10,886 nt of DNA from JBMOLK01 sp049325575 (lineage in GTDB: Bacteria; Bacillota; Clostridia; Acetivibrionales; Acetivibrionaceae): assembly GCA_049325575.1 (NCBI GenBank), contig JBMOLK010000179.1, positions 1 through 10,886 of the forward strand, read 5' to 3'. Shown here in pieces: positions 1 through 6,442 of the stretch (position 1 is its first letter; every line of letters begins with the position of its first letter). The notes under the pieces are model-generated. The model ran no database searches and was not told where the DNA came from. It saw nothing but the letters and a program-made list of their open reading frames with translations. The translations under genes and the position numbers were made by a program.

Positions 1-194
1 TAAGAAATAAAATTGAGGCCATTAAAACCTTATTAGAGCAAATGGAAAATCCACAATGTGGAATATTGCCTAAAGTGAAAGATAATTTAAAAGAATTAGT
101 TAAATTATTAAATGGTGATATTCCACACTCTGATTGCCTCCGCTGTTCTTTAGTAGGGTCAGGTCATCCTAACGACCCTACTAAAAAATATTAA
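1..194 (+). CDS. 3' end of an unrecognised gene (partial)
   Basis: A reading frame is open from the left edge (first full codon at 3) to TAA at 192-194, giving about 63 C-terminal residues. I do not recognise the protein. The visible part has a lysine/leucine-rich helical stretch (around KDNLKELVKLL), then a short segment with a C-x2-C pair (DCLRC), and a polar tail ending in PTKKY. One further Cys lies about 30 residues upstream, so a small metal site is conceivable but unproven. An in-frame ATG at 42 lacks a clear SD, so the real start is probably outside the window. The last codons are also the arms of a strong hairpin (149-185). Codon use resembles the neighbouring genes. It does not look like the end of a large terminase, but too little is visible to exclude any family. 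Confidence 0.55.
   Translation, partial: RNKIEAIKTLLEQMENPQCGILPKVKDNLKELVKLLNGDIPHSDCLRCSLVGSGHPNDPTKKY
149..185 (+). other. 12-bp perfect RNA hairpin overlapping a gene's 3' end
   Basis: Arm 149-160 (TTTAGTAGGGTC) pairs perfectly with 174-185 (GACCCTACTAAA) around a 13-nt loop. The stem lies within the last codons of the upstream gene, seven bases before its stop codon. What follows is A-rich and then ATTAATTT, not a U-tract, so it is not a classic intrinsic terminator. It could slow or process the transcript, or protect its 3' end. Confidence 0.6.
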
Positions 195-200
195 TTTATC

Positions 201-228
201 GGGCATATCAAGCCATTTGGTATGCCCC
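201..228 (+). other. Second hairpin in the leader of the 57-aa gene
   Basis: GGGCATATC (201-209) pairs with GGTATGCCC (219-227), 9 bp with one U-G wobble and a 9-nt loop. It sits between the stop at 194 and the SD at 243-249. No U-tract follows; it runs into CCC. Together with the hairpin at 149-185 it forms a double hairpin at the start of the structural block. A terminator pair, a processing site or a translation-modulating leader are all possible. Confidence 0.5.
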
Positions 229-253
229 CCTAAGTTAGTAACGGGAGGACATT

Positions 254-427
254 ATGGAATATAGCGTACAAAAAATACTCAATTATTTATATGACCCAGC
301 TACTCAATCATTGAAGTTTAGCGGAAGTGCTTTACCTATTTCACAAGATATTCCTATCGAACGAAGTACACAGGAAATAATAAATTTAGTTTTTGATGAA
401 GCTAATTTACAAATAAGGACTACTTAG
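254..427 (+). CDS. 57-aa protein made of tail-fibre N-terminal motifs
   Basis: ATG at 254 follows SD GGGAGGA (243-249); the stop is TAG at 425-427, which overlaps the SD of the next gene, so the two are probably translationally coupled. The protein holds two copies of one motif: residues 3-24 (YSVQKILNYLYD...) and 37-55 (RSTQEIINLVFDE...). The same motif opens the next gene's fibre (HSVQNIFNKIFDE, residues 5-26), and the first 20-odd bases after the start are nearly identical in the two genes. Similar short motifs are seen at the N-termini of other phage tail proteins, where a role in attaching to the virion is plausible. It may be a minor virion or adaptor peptide, or the remnant of a fibre gene that lost its distal part. 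No catalytic or membrane features are seen. Confidence 0.7.
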   Translation: MEYSVQKILNYLYDPATQSLKFSGSALPISQDIPIERSTQEIINLVFDEANLQIRTT

Positions 428-515
428 GAGGAAAAGAATGTCAACTATGCATAGCGTGCAAAACATATTCAATAAGATTTTCGATGAGACAGCAGGTTCC
501 ATTGCCACCTCGGGC
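260..515 (+). repeat. Three copies of a ~20-residue 'SVQ-I-N-FDE' motif across two genes
   Basis: Coding repeats lie at 260-325 and 362-418 (57-aa gene) and 450-515 (fibre gene). The shared pattern is S-[VT]-Q-x-I-[LFI]-N-x-[LIV]-[FY]-D. Copies 1 and 3 are also close at DNA level (ATAGCGT-CAAAA-ATA-TCAAT with three differences), so this is a fairly recent duplication and not only a shared fold. Confidence 0.65.
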
Positions 516-2432
516 GGTGGTGGTGGCGGTGGTGCAACAGATAAAATATATGATGCTGATGGCACTACTCAAATTCAAACACAAGAAACGGCAGCAGAAG
601 AAAAACTACGCTTCGATACCAACGGAGTAGAGCGTATGGTAATAGATAACAATGGTAATGTTTCCATAGGTAGTGTTGATGCTAATCAAAAAGTAACCAT
701 TGGTGGCACTCTTAAAGTAAATAGTAATTATATAAGTGTTTTGGATTATTACATTAGTGACACTCCTGCTAACGGAGTTAAAATAAAAACAAACATACCG
801 TTTTCTAATATGAATGGTATGCCTACGATAATTATAGAAGGTTATGCTTACGGAGCAAGTCGCACATGGGGGATTATGCTTAATTGGTATATTTTTGGTG
901 ATGCTTTCACGTATTGTTCAGCTTCTTCTTTTGGTGGTCGATTATCCCCAATTAAATTAGCAAGAGAAAATGGAAAAGTAGTTATTTTTATTGATGATAA
1001 AGTATATTTTGGCAGATTTACAGTAAGAACATATTGCATAGGTCAAGGTACAAATTCTTCGTGGTATGCAGGATGGACTGTCGCTGATGAAGCAATAACA
1101 GGCGATAAAATAATTGATGTTTATTATCATAATAAAGTAGGAGAATTAATAGCAGATAATGGCATTTTAGTAAATGGTAACGTAGGGATAGGAATAGCTC
1201 TTCCTGTTTACACATTAGATTTAGTAGATGGGATGCGAGTTAATTGTACTAATTCAAAAATATTTATAACCGGTGATAAAATTAGATTAAAAAATACTAA
1301 TGTAGGACTTACTACATATCCAAAAATAGAATGGTGCGATGAAAATGATGTGGCACCATTGTACATTGGGGGTGGAGATAAAACAAGTTACATAGAAATG
1401 GGTTTGCAGAATAGTAAAAATTTAGTTATAACGGGTGGTAATGTAGGTATAGGTCAAACTCAACCTAATGTTCCTTTACATTTTGCGACTACTCATTCGG
1501 ATAAAATTCGTTTTTATGGAAACACTTATGGTTTAGCTACAAAAGCTGATGAATTGACTATTTATAAACCTTCTGCTGTTGGATTTGCCATTAGAAGCGA
1601 TAACCAGAATGGTTCTTGTCCTTTTAAGATAAAATCAGATGGAAAAGTGGGTATTTTAACAGATGACCCACAAGCCTATTTAGATATAAATAAAAAAGAC
1701 GCATATGGTATCCTTTCTCTTCGTAGTGGTGATGGTTTGTCTGGAAATTTTGGTATAACTCAAATTCGTTTTGGTTATAATAATACACCTGATTATCCAC
1801 ATTTTATAACAACTCGTCATAATGCTGGAAGTGCTGTAGACAATGCTATAGATTTTTATACTTGCGATGGTACATCAGCAGGTGTTTTTCCTACTAACGC
1901 AATTCTTGGTTTAACAGTAGAAAATGGACAAGTAGTTGTTGGCGGTGGTGAGCCTGCAGCTACTTTAACGGTTAGTGGTGTAACGGCTTTAAAAGAAGTT
2001 GCAGCACCCACCGCAACAGCTAATTATGGCAAATTATATGTAAAAACGGATAGTAGTTTATATTTTATGAGTGATACGGGAGTCGAAACTAATTTAGTTA
2101 CAAGTTCTATTCCCACTTATATACAGGATGTAGCAGGTACTACTAAGATACAAACAGAAGAGAGTGCGAATGAACAATGTATTCGTTTCGATACTAATGG
2201 AGTGCAACGTATGATAATAAATCCCGATGGAAAAATAGGTATCGGAACTGCTACCCCGAACGCTTGTGCTTTAATTGAAATGAATGCTACATCACAAGGA
2301 CTTTTACTTCCAAGAATGTCTGCCGCACAAAGAGATGCAATTCCATCGCCCATAGCAGGCTTAATGGTCTTTTGTACAGATGATGCTCAGTTCTACGGTT
2401 TTAGTGGCGTCAGCTGGGTTATTTTAGGCTGA
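438..2432 (+). CDS. Modular tail fibre / receptor-binding protein (fibre A)
   Basis: Start ATG 438 follows SD AGGAGG (426-431); M4 is a less well placed alternative. Order of parts: N-terminal SVQ...FDE motif (5-26); seven-glycine linker (26-32); ~42-aa module (37-78); a beta-rich domain (about 98-215, with TNIPFSN, MPTIIIEGYAYG and VVIFIDDKVYFGRFTVR) that resembles a domain recurring in phage tail fibres; repeated G-[NK]-[VI]-x-I-G turns at 73, 247, 334, 402 and 598; a GKLYVKTDSSLYF segment (531-543); a second copy of the ~42-aa module (562-603); and a C-terminal cap (608-664) with GLLLPRM, SPIAGLMVF and FYGFSGVSW. Such G-N-V-G-I-G strings and the GLLLPR cap are typical of trimeric phage fibres. 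It probably binds a host surface receptor. The exact attachment point on the virion is unknown. No peptidase S74 catalytic domain is apparent. Confidence 0.82.
   Translation: MSTMHSVQNIFNKIFDETAGSIATSGGGGGGGATDKIYDADGTTQIQTQETAAEEKLRFDTNGVERMVIDNNGNVSIGSVDANQKVTIGGTLKVNSNYISVLDYYISDTPANGVKIKTNIPFSNMNGMPTIIIEGYAYGASRTWGIMLNWYIFGDAFTYCSASSFGGRLSPIKLARENGKVVIFIDDKVYFGRFTVRTYCIGQGTNSSWYAGWTVADEAITGDKIIDVYYHNKVGELIADNGILVNGNVGIGIALPVYTLDLVDGMRVNCTNSKIFITGDKIRLKNTNVGLTTYPKIEWCDENDVAPLYIGGGDKTSYIEMGLQNSKNLVITGGNVGIGQTQPNVPLHFATTHSDKIRFYGNTYGLATKADELTIYKPSAVGFAIRSDNQNGSCPFKIKSDGKVGILTDDPQAYLDINKKDAYGILSLRSGDGLSGNFGITQIRFGYNNTPDYPHFITTRHNAGSAVDNAIDFYTCDGTSAGVFPTNAILGLTVENGQVVVGGGEPAATLTVSGVTALKEVAAPTATANYGKLYVKTDSSLYFMSDTGVETNLVTSSIPTYIQDVAGTTKIQTEESANEQCIRFDTNGVQRMIINPDGKIGIGTATPNACALIEMNATSQGLLLPRMSAAQRDAIPSPIAGLMVFCTDDAQFYGFSGVSWVILG
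513..533 (+). repeat. GGT/GGC repeat encoding a seven-glycine linker (fibre A)
   Basis: Seven glycine codons in a row form a GC-rich microsatellite in AT-rich DNA. They separate the N-terminal anchor motif from the first ~42-aa module. The fibre at 9362 has the same type of linker at 9692-9712, in front of the same module, with 16 identical bases shared (GGTGGTGGCGGTGGTG). Confidence 0.85.
546..671 (+). repeat. ~42-aa fibre module, copy 1
   Basis: This codes for IYDADGTTQIQTQE..., LRFDTNGVERM and GNVSIG (fibre A residues 37-78). Copies 2-5 lie at 2121-2246, 3806-3925, 9716-9841 and 10607-10729. Shared features are an opening D-x-D/G-x-T-x-I stretch, an acidic E-rich middle, [LI]RF-x-T-[ND]-G, RM-x-I and a closing G-x-[VI]-x-I-G. 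Confidence 0.7.
2121..2246 (+). repeat. ~42-aa fibre module, copy 2
   Basis: Fibre A residues 562-603 (IQDVAGTTKIQTEE, IRFDTNGVQRM, GKIGIG). This copy is clearly alignable with copy 1 at DNA level: CGnTTCGATACnAAnGGAGT is shared and the flanks differ mostly at third positions. It lies directly before the C-terminal cap. Confidence 0.7.
2259..2429 (+). repeat. C-terminal fibre cap, copy in fibre A
   Basis: This codes for residues 608-664 with ALIEMNATSQGLLLPRMSAA, SPIAGLMVF and FYGFSGVSW. The protein at 2471 ends with the matching cap at 3938-4105 (ALLDLTSVTKGLLLPRLTTA, SPVAGLIVYDTD, CYNGTSWISL). This cap is widespread at the ends of phage and prophage fibre-like proteins and may help trimerise or close the fibre tip. 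Confidence 0.7.
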
Positions 2433-2470
2433 TAAAGGAGTTATGAAATTTTTATAAAAGGAGCTTAAAA

Positions 2471-4108
2471 ATGGGAACCAAATTTGAAATAAATACAACA
2501 GGTAAAATAGTTAAATATAAGTCAATGGATGGCGAACCAGCGGGTACAGGAACTCCAAGCGAAGTTAATAAGCAATACTTATATGCCAGAGCAACTCAAG
2601 CCCAAACACTTGTACAATATCAACCTATTGTATTTCACCAAGTATCTTTATCCAGTGGCTCTTGTATAAAAGCAAAAGGCAACACGCAATTTTGGTTAAA
2701 AGGTGGTCATACTTACAAAATAGAAGCAACCGACAGTTACTCTACGGGTGCCAACTGTTCAAGAGGTTATTTATTTAATACTGTAACTAATGAAAAGATT
2801 GTCTGGTATGGCGACCACGGTGTGGGACAATGGATAGGTACTGCTCCAGCATCTGCAATAATATCGTTAGAAATGGATAGCTTAATAAGTCTTAGACCAT
2901 ATGAAGGTTTACAAATAGGCAATGATACTTATAATACTTATCCTTTTATTTCAATAGAAATGTTAGATAAAGATTTTATGTTTGCAAAAGCTAACTTAGT
3001 GCAAGGCATTTCAGCTAATAATCCTGTAAGTTTTCATAAAATACAAGCGTCATCGGGAACAAGTATACAACATCCAAATAATACTGATTTTTCTTTAACA
3101 GCAAATAAAACTTATGAGATATTATCAGCAACTTGTTGGACAGACTCTGCTTCTCAAACAGGCAGATGGTATCTTTATGATGTAACAAACAGTGTAATGC
3201 TTAACACTATGAGACAGAGTCATTTAACAACAGGTTCAAGTGATATTATAAAAACTATAATCAAACCTACAACAAATATAACAATACAAATAAGAACTGG
3301 AGTGGATGAAACTCTAGGGGCTATTGATAGTACAGTTGAATTAGTACCTTTTATTTTAATATGCGAAAGAGATGAAACAGATTATTTAATGGCAGAAGCC
3401 AACGCAGACCAAAGCGTTGCTGCTGGCGGTGCTATAAATTATCATATAGTATCAGCGTCAGCAGGTACTAAAATATCAAAATTAAGCAATACTCAATTTA
3501 GTTTAACGGGTGGTGAAACTTACGAAATTTCAACATCAATCCCTTGGATGAATACGACAAATGATTTTTATATTTATAATGTAACCGATAGTCAAACGAT
3601 AGAAATGAGAATGGGTACAGGCAGGGGAGGCAATGTAAATAGATTAGGATTTTTAACTGTTCTATTTAAACCTGTTAATAATACAGTTATTGAAGTAAGA
3701 CTTACGTCAGCAAGTACACAAGTAGGTTATACTAATCCAAATATATATCCTTATATTATAATAAAAGCCTTAAAAAATCTTACAATAACTGAAGAAATAA
3801 AATCATATATTTCACAAGGAGACTCAAAAGTTGAAGTAGCGGATGAGACAGGCGGTAATATTTACCTACAAACAGATGGTTCTGAAAGAATGAGAGTAAC
3901 TTCATCGGGAAATATAGCTATTGGTACAGCCAGTCCAGCATCATCAGCTTTATTAGATTTAACTTCCGTAACAAAGGGACTTTTATTACCCAGATTAACT
4001 ACAGCTCAAATAAGCGTAATAAGTAGTCCTGTCGCTGGTTTAATAGTTTATGATACTGATGTTAATACGGTAAAATGTTACAATGGGACTTCTTGGATTA
4101 GTTTATAA
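2471..4108 (+). CDS. Fibre or virion-surface protein with three tandem beta-sandwich repeats (fibre B)
   Basis: ATG 2471 is preceded by SD AAAAGGAG (2456-2463). After a short N-terminal part (1-35) come three ~130-aa repeats at residues 36-164, 169-297 and 305-432. Each has the order [LF]MA-[KE]A-N-like opening, a serine-rich turn, NTQF/NTDF-[SW]L-[TK]-[GA], a [HEK]TYEI-type strand, an aromatic strand with [RD]-x-Y-L/I-[FY]-[DN]-VT, and a [FY]I-I-type final strand. The spacing resembles C1q/TNF-like jelly-roll domains, but no homology search supports this. Residues 446-485 are a diverged ~42-aa fibre module (QTDGSERMRV, GNIAIG) and 490-545 are the same cap as fibre A. It follows fibre A in the same transcription unit, so it is probably a second receptor-binding or decoration protein, possibly stacked trimers. 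Function is inferred from architecture. Confidence 0.72.
   Translation: MGTKFEINTTGKIVKYKSMDGEPAGTGTPSEVNKQYLYARATQAQTLVQYQPIVFHQVSLSSGSCIKAKGNTQFWLKGGHTYKIEATDSYSTGANCSRGYLFNTVTNEKIVWYGDHGVGQWIGTAPASAIISLEMDSLISLRPYEGLQIGNDTYNTYPFISIEMLDKDFMFAKANLVQGISANNPVSFHKIQASSGTSIQHPNNTDFSLTANKTYEILSATCWTDSASQTGRWYLYDVTNSVMLNTMRQSHLTTGSSDIIKTIIKPTTNITIQIRTGVDETLGAIDSTVELVPFILICERDETDYLMAEANADQSVAAGGAINYHIVSASAGTKISKLSNTQFSLTGGETYEISTSIPWMNTTNDFYIYNVTDSQTIEMRMGTGRGGNVNRLGFLTVLFKPVNNTVIEVRLTSASTQVGYTNPNIYPYIIIKALKNLTITEEIKSYISQGDSKVEVADETGGNIYLQTDGSERMRVTSSGNIAIGTASPASSALLDLTSVTKGLLLPRLTTAQISVISSPVAGLIVYDTDVNTVKCYNGTSWISL
2576..3766 (+). repeat. Three tandem ~130-residue domain repeats
   Basis: The approximate units are 2576-2962, 2975-3361 and 3383-3766. 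Identity between units is low at DNA level, so the duplications are old, but landmarks recur in the same order: NTQFWLKGGHTYKI, NTDFSLTANKTYEI and NTQFSLTGGETYEI, each about 33 residues into its unit, and a closing YPFISIE / VPFILI / YPYIIIK strand. Confidence 0.72.
3806..3925 (+). repeat. ~42-aa fibre module, copy 3 (diverged)
   Basis: Residues 446-485 of fibre B keep SKVEV, an acidic DETGG, LQTDGSERMRV and GNIAIG, matching the order of the modules in fibre A. The opening is shorter than in copies 1 and 2. It again sits just before the C-terminal cap. Confidence 0.55.
3938..4105 (+). repeat. C-terminal fibre cap, copy in fibre B
   Basis: Residues 490-545 carry the GLLLPRLTTAQ core, a SPVAGLIVYDTD strand and a terminal W (YNGTSWISL). 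This is the partner of the cap at 2259-2429. The pairing of a ~42-aa module followed by this cap is the same at the ends of fibres A and B. Confidence 0.7.
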
Positions 4109-4134
4109 AATAAAATAAAGAAAGGGGGTTTTTT

Positions 4135-4320
4135 ATGGCTGAAAAGGAAAAAGAAAAGGGCGAAATTAAAGTATTGCCCGAAAAGGAAGAGCTTACATCA
4201 CAACTTACACCACAAGATGTAAGCGTAATTTTACAAATAATAGGACAGTTTCAGACCTCGGTCAATGAGGCTTATGCCCTTCAACCACTTATTGTAAAAT
4301 TAAACAAAATGGTAAAATAG
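4135..4320 (+). CDS. Small protein with charged N-terminus and helical C-terminus
   Basis: 61 aa. ATG at 4135 follows SD AAAGGGGG (4121-4128). Residues 1-20 are rich in Lys and Glu; residues 22-61 (LTPQDVSVILQIIGQFQTSV..., PLIVKLNKMV) look like two amphipathic helices. Small proteins of this style (an L-T-x-x-[DE]-[VL]-x-x-[IL]-[IL]-x-x-[IL] helix, then a second helix ending in K-L) are common near portal or terminase genes in phages, but I cannot assign a function. It is the last gene before the terminator candidate at 4323, so it is transcribed with the fibre genes. There is no signal peptide or membrane segment. A small virion or assembly factor is possible. Confidence 0.7.
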   Translation: MAEKEKEKGEIKVLPEKEELTSQLTPQDVSVILQIIGQFQTSVNEAYALQPLIVKLNKMVK

Positions 4321-4322
4321 AT

Positions 4323-4360
4323 TTAGAGGAGGGCATTTGCTCTCCTTTAAGTTTGTTTTG
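4323..4360 (+). terminator. Intrinsic terminator candidate between fibre and head blocks
   Basis: A 12-bp stem (4323-4334 with 4339-4350, two G-U wobbles) closes an ATTT tetraloop and is followed by GTTTGTTTTG. The stem begins three bases after the stop of the 61-aa gene and ends 12 bases before the portal SD (4362-4367). It is the best terminator-like element in the window. The U-tract is broken by G residues, so partial read-through into the portal gene is likely. I see no convincing promoter between it and the portal start. Confidence 0.65.
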
Positions 4361-4373
4361 CAAGGAGAAGTAA

Positions 4374-6053
4374 ATGATTAAACTTGAAACACAGCATAAT
4401 GCAGTAAATCATGTATCTAAATTATTGCAGTCAGTGGAAACAAATAGACAACAAAGAATAATACGCTATAATAAAGCGCGAAATTTATACTTAAATAAAA
4501 TAGAAAATCCTTATTATCAAAGGCGAGGTAGGATTAATTTACCTATTATTTTAGAAAGTATTCAAATTTTACTTCCATACTTAATGCAATTAATATTACG
4601 CTACGATTGGTTTAGTTTAACCAAGGGTGGCGATATAGACGAGATTACTCGCAAAAATGAAGATTTAATAAAGGCTCAATTAAGAGGTGGTGGTTTTAGG
4701 CAAGTATTTAAACAAACAATGCTTGACTTATTAATTCAAGGAACAGCAGTTGGTAGAATATTTTGGAATTATGATGAAAATGCCAGAATAGACAGACCTC
4801 AACTGGAACGAGTAAATCCTCTTGACTTTTTTATTGACCCAACAGCTAATTCAATAGATGAAGCAACTTGGGTGGCTGAAAGAAAAAATGTTGCAGTAGA
4901 TAATTTAGACCCAAGCATTTATTTTAATTTAGATACAGTTAAAGGTATAGCCGTAATGGAGGCTAAAGATGAGTATAATCAAACAAGAAATGAAATAACT
5001 TTACCTACAAAAAATATAGATATTGTGGAATTTAGAGGATTATATAGTCCTAAGGAGGGAATTAAACCTAAATTTTATAATATTACCGTAGCTGGTGATA
5101 TGCAACAAAAACATACTTTAATTAGATTTGAAGAAATGGTTTTTCCATTCTTGCCTTATGTTGGTGTTAGTTATATGGAAGATTTGGATGACAATTTTTT
5201 TGGATTAAGTTTACCAAAAATCACCGAAAGTCTTGCAATGGAGCTATCTGCCAAAAGGCAACAAACTATTGACTTGATGACAAGAATTTTAAGACACCAA
5301 TGGTTAAGAAATAGAAATGCAAATATAGATAAAAGTCAATTAAATGACGAACCTAATCAAGTTATAGATACTGATGATATGGCTGGGATAATACCATTGG
5401 TACCATCAATAGCAGGTTTACAAGTTGGTTTATTAGACTCGGAAAATGTTAAAGAAGATATAAGAAGTTTAACTGGAGCCACAAGAGCACTTGCAGGAAA
5501 ACCTTTAGGACAGCGAGCTACCCTTGGAGAAGCCCAGCAAGATTTAGCTCAAGGTGAAAACCGATTAATTATTTTGCAAACTAAAATTGAAGATGAGTTC
5601 TTAGAACCTCTTGTAAGAAAATTTTTAGCACTTAATCGTAAATACTTGTTTACTGAGCAAGTTTTAGACACAAGGAATGGTATATATGAAACCATAAAAC
5701 CTAATGAAATTTTAAATTTTCCAAACATTATAATTAATATCGGAACTTTAAAAACCGTAAGTGACCAGAGAAGATTATTAGAATTGCATCAATTACTAAT
5801 TAGCGACCCTAATGCAGCGTCCTTAATAAATATGCGTGAATTTTATAGACGTTTACTCGAGAGTCTTAATATAAGGGACATAGATGAGCTATTGAATTTA
5901 TCTCCAGAGCAAGCTCAACAGCAACTTGCTTTGGCAACCTTAAAACAAAATAATCAACAAATGCCCATAGGTATGCAAAAAGCAAGAGAAGAAATGGGTG
6001 GCGGTGCATTTCCGCAATCAGCGGTAGACTTTAATAGTATGTATAGTAGATAG
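4374..6053 (+). CDS. Portal protein
   Basis: 559 aa, a normal length for a portal of short-tailed phages. ATG 4374 follows SD AAGGAG (4362-4367). The portal forms the dodecameric ring at one capsid vertex through which DNA enters and leaves. Supporting segments: an N-terminal helical part with many basic residues (1-60); a wing helix region with FRQVFKQTMLDLLIQG (108-123) followed by VGRIFW; the strongly portal-like VNPLDFFIDPTANSIDEATW (147-166); FPFLPYVGVSYMED (257-270); a long helix region (286-312); a clip/stem-like stretch DSENVKEDIRSLTGATRA (355-372); and ATLGEAQQDLAQGENRL (382-398), matching the helix that follows in portal families. The C-terminus (510-559) is Gln-rich and probably flexible. 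It lies just upstream of the scaffold and capsid genes, the usual order. Its stop TAG is built into the SD of the next gene. Confidence 0.93.
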   Translation: MIKLETQHNAVNHVSKLLQSVETNRQQRIIRYNKARNLYLNKIENPYYQRRGRINLPIILESIQILLPYLMQLILRYDWFSLTKGGDIDEITRKNEDLIKAQLRGGGFRQVFKQTMLDLLIQGTAVGRIFWNYDENARIDRPQLERVNPLDFFIDPTANSIDEATWVAERKNVAVDNLDPSIYFNLDTVKGIAVMEAKDEYNQTRNEITLPTKNIDIVEFRGLYSPKEGIKPKFYNITVAGDMQQKHTLIRFEEMVFPFLPYVGVSYMEDLDDNFFGLSLPKITESLAMELSAKRQQTIDLMTRILRHQWLRNRNANIDKSQLNDEPNQVIDTDDMAGIIPLVPSIAGLQVGLLDSENVKEDIRSLTGATRALAGKPLGQRATLGEAQQDLAQGENRLIILQTKIEDEFLEPLVRKFLALNRKYLFTEQVLDTRNGIYETIKPNEILNFPNIIINIGTLKTVSDQRRLLELHQLLISDPNAASLINMREFYRRLLESLNIRDIDELLNLSPEQAQQQLALATLKQNNQQMPIGMQKAREEMGGGAFPQSAVDFNSMYSR

Positions 6054-6061
6054 GAGGCTTT

Positions 6062-6253
6062 ATGAAAAAGACGCGAAAAAGTGATTTTGTTAGAAAAATA
6101 GCAAAGAGTTCTCAAGAAGGTGTGGGTAGTAAATTATCAAAATTATATAGAACTTGGAAATATCAACGTCATCTAAGAGAGTTAAGACCCGATGAAGAAG
6201 AGACAATAAGATTTGAGATGACACCAATGGGTAAATGGAAACGAGTAAAATAA
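6062..6253 (+). CDS. Small basic protein of unknown function
   Basis: 63 aa. ATG 6062 follows SD AGGAGG (6052-6057), which overlaps the portal stop (6051-6053), so translation is probably coupled to the portal. The N-terminal half is Lys/Arg-rich (KKTRKSDFVRKIAK...), the middle has aromatic residues (LYRTWKYQRHL), followed by an acidic patch (RPDEEET) and a basic end (GKWKRVK). There is no membrane segment. The net positive charge suggests contact with DNA, RNA or the acidic scaffold, which is inference only. Reverse-strand frames over 6169-6463 are shadows. Confidence 0.7.
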   Translation: MKKTRKSDFVRKIAKSSQEGVGSKLSKLYRTWKYQRHLRELRPDEEETIRFEMTPMGKWKRVK

Positions 6254-6272
6254 AGAAAGGAGGGAATATGGA

Positions 6273-6425
6273 ATGCCTGCTTTTTTAGAACGAGCAGTAA
6301 CAAAAATAAAAAGACAAAGCAATGTCGATAATCCATGGGCAGTTGCCATTTCTTCATTTAAGAAGGCAGGTGGAAAGCGTTGGCAATTAATAAAAGCGTG
6401 GATGAAAAATCGCAAAAGAAAATAA
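6273..6425 (+). CDS. 50-aa basic protein with an NPWAVA motif
   Basis: ATG 6273 lies 8 bases after SD AAGGAGGG (6257-6264) and runs to TAA 6423-6425. An ATG at 6268 is only three bases from the SD and gives a six-codon frame, so 6273 is the start. The sequence has a basic helix (residues 5-15), then NVDNPWAVAISSFKKAGG, then a tryptophan-containing basic tail (WQLIKAWMKNRKRK). Short proteins with a V-x-N-P-W-A-[VL]-A core recur in phage genomes near head genes; none has a function I can name. It fills the gap between the 63-aa protein and the scaffold gene in the expected + strand order, which supports it being real. Confidence 0.72.
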   Translation: MPAFLERAVTKIKRQSNVDNPWAVAISSFKKAGGKRWQLIKAWMKNRKRK

Positions 6426-6442
6426 AATGAAAGGAGAAAAAA

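Noticed and set aside
438..2432. Possible diversity-generating retroelement acting on the fibres
   Set aside because: No reverse transcriptase gene is in the window and I found no near-identical template/variable repeat pair with changes limited to A positions. The module copies differ mainly at third codon positions and by ordinary divergence.
2443..2457. Four-codon frame MKFL after an extra SD between fibres A and B
   Set aside because: The SD at 2434-2440 is only two bases from this ATG, too close for efficient initiation, and the peptide is too short to support. It may just be a duplicated SD (AAAGGAG at 2434-2440 and AAAAGGAG at 2456-2463).
6268..6288. ATG 6268 as start of the gene after the 63-aa protein
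   Set aside because: The frame stops after six codons and the SD is too close; ATG 6273 in another frame has correct spacing and gives 50 residues.
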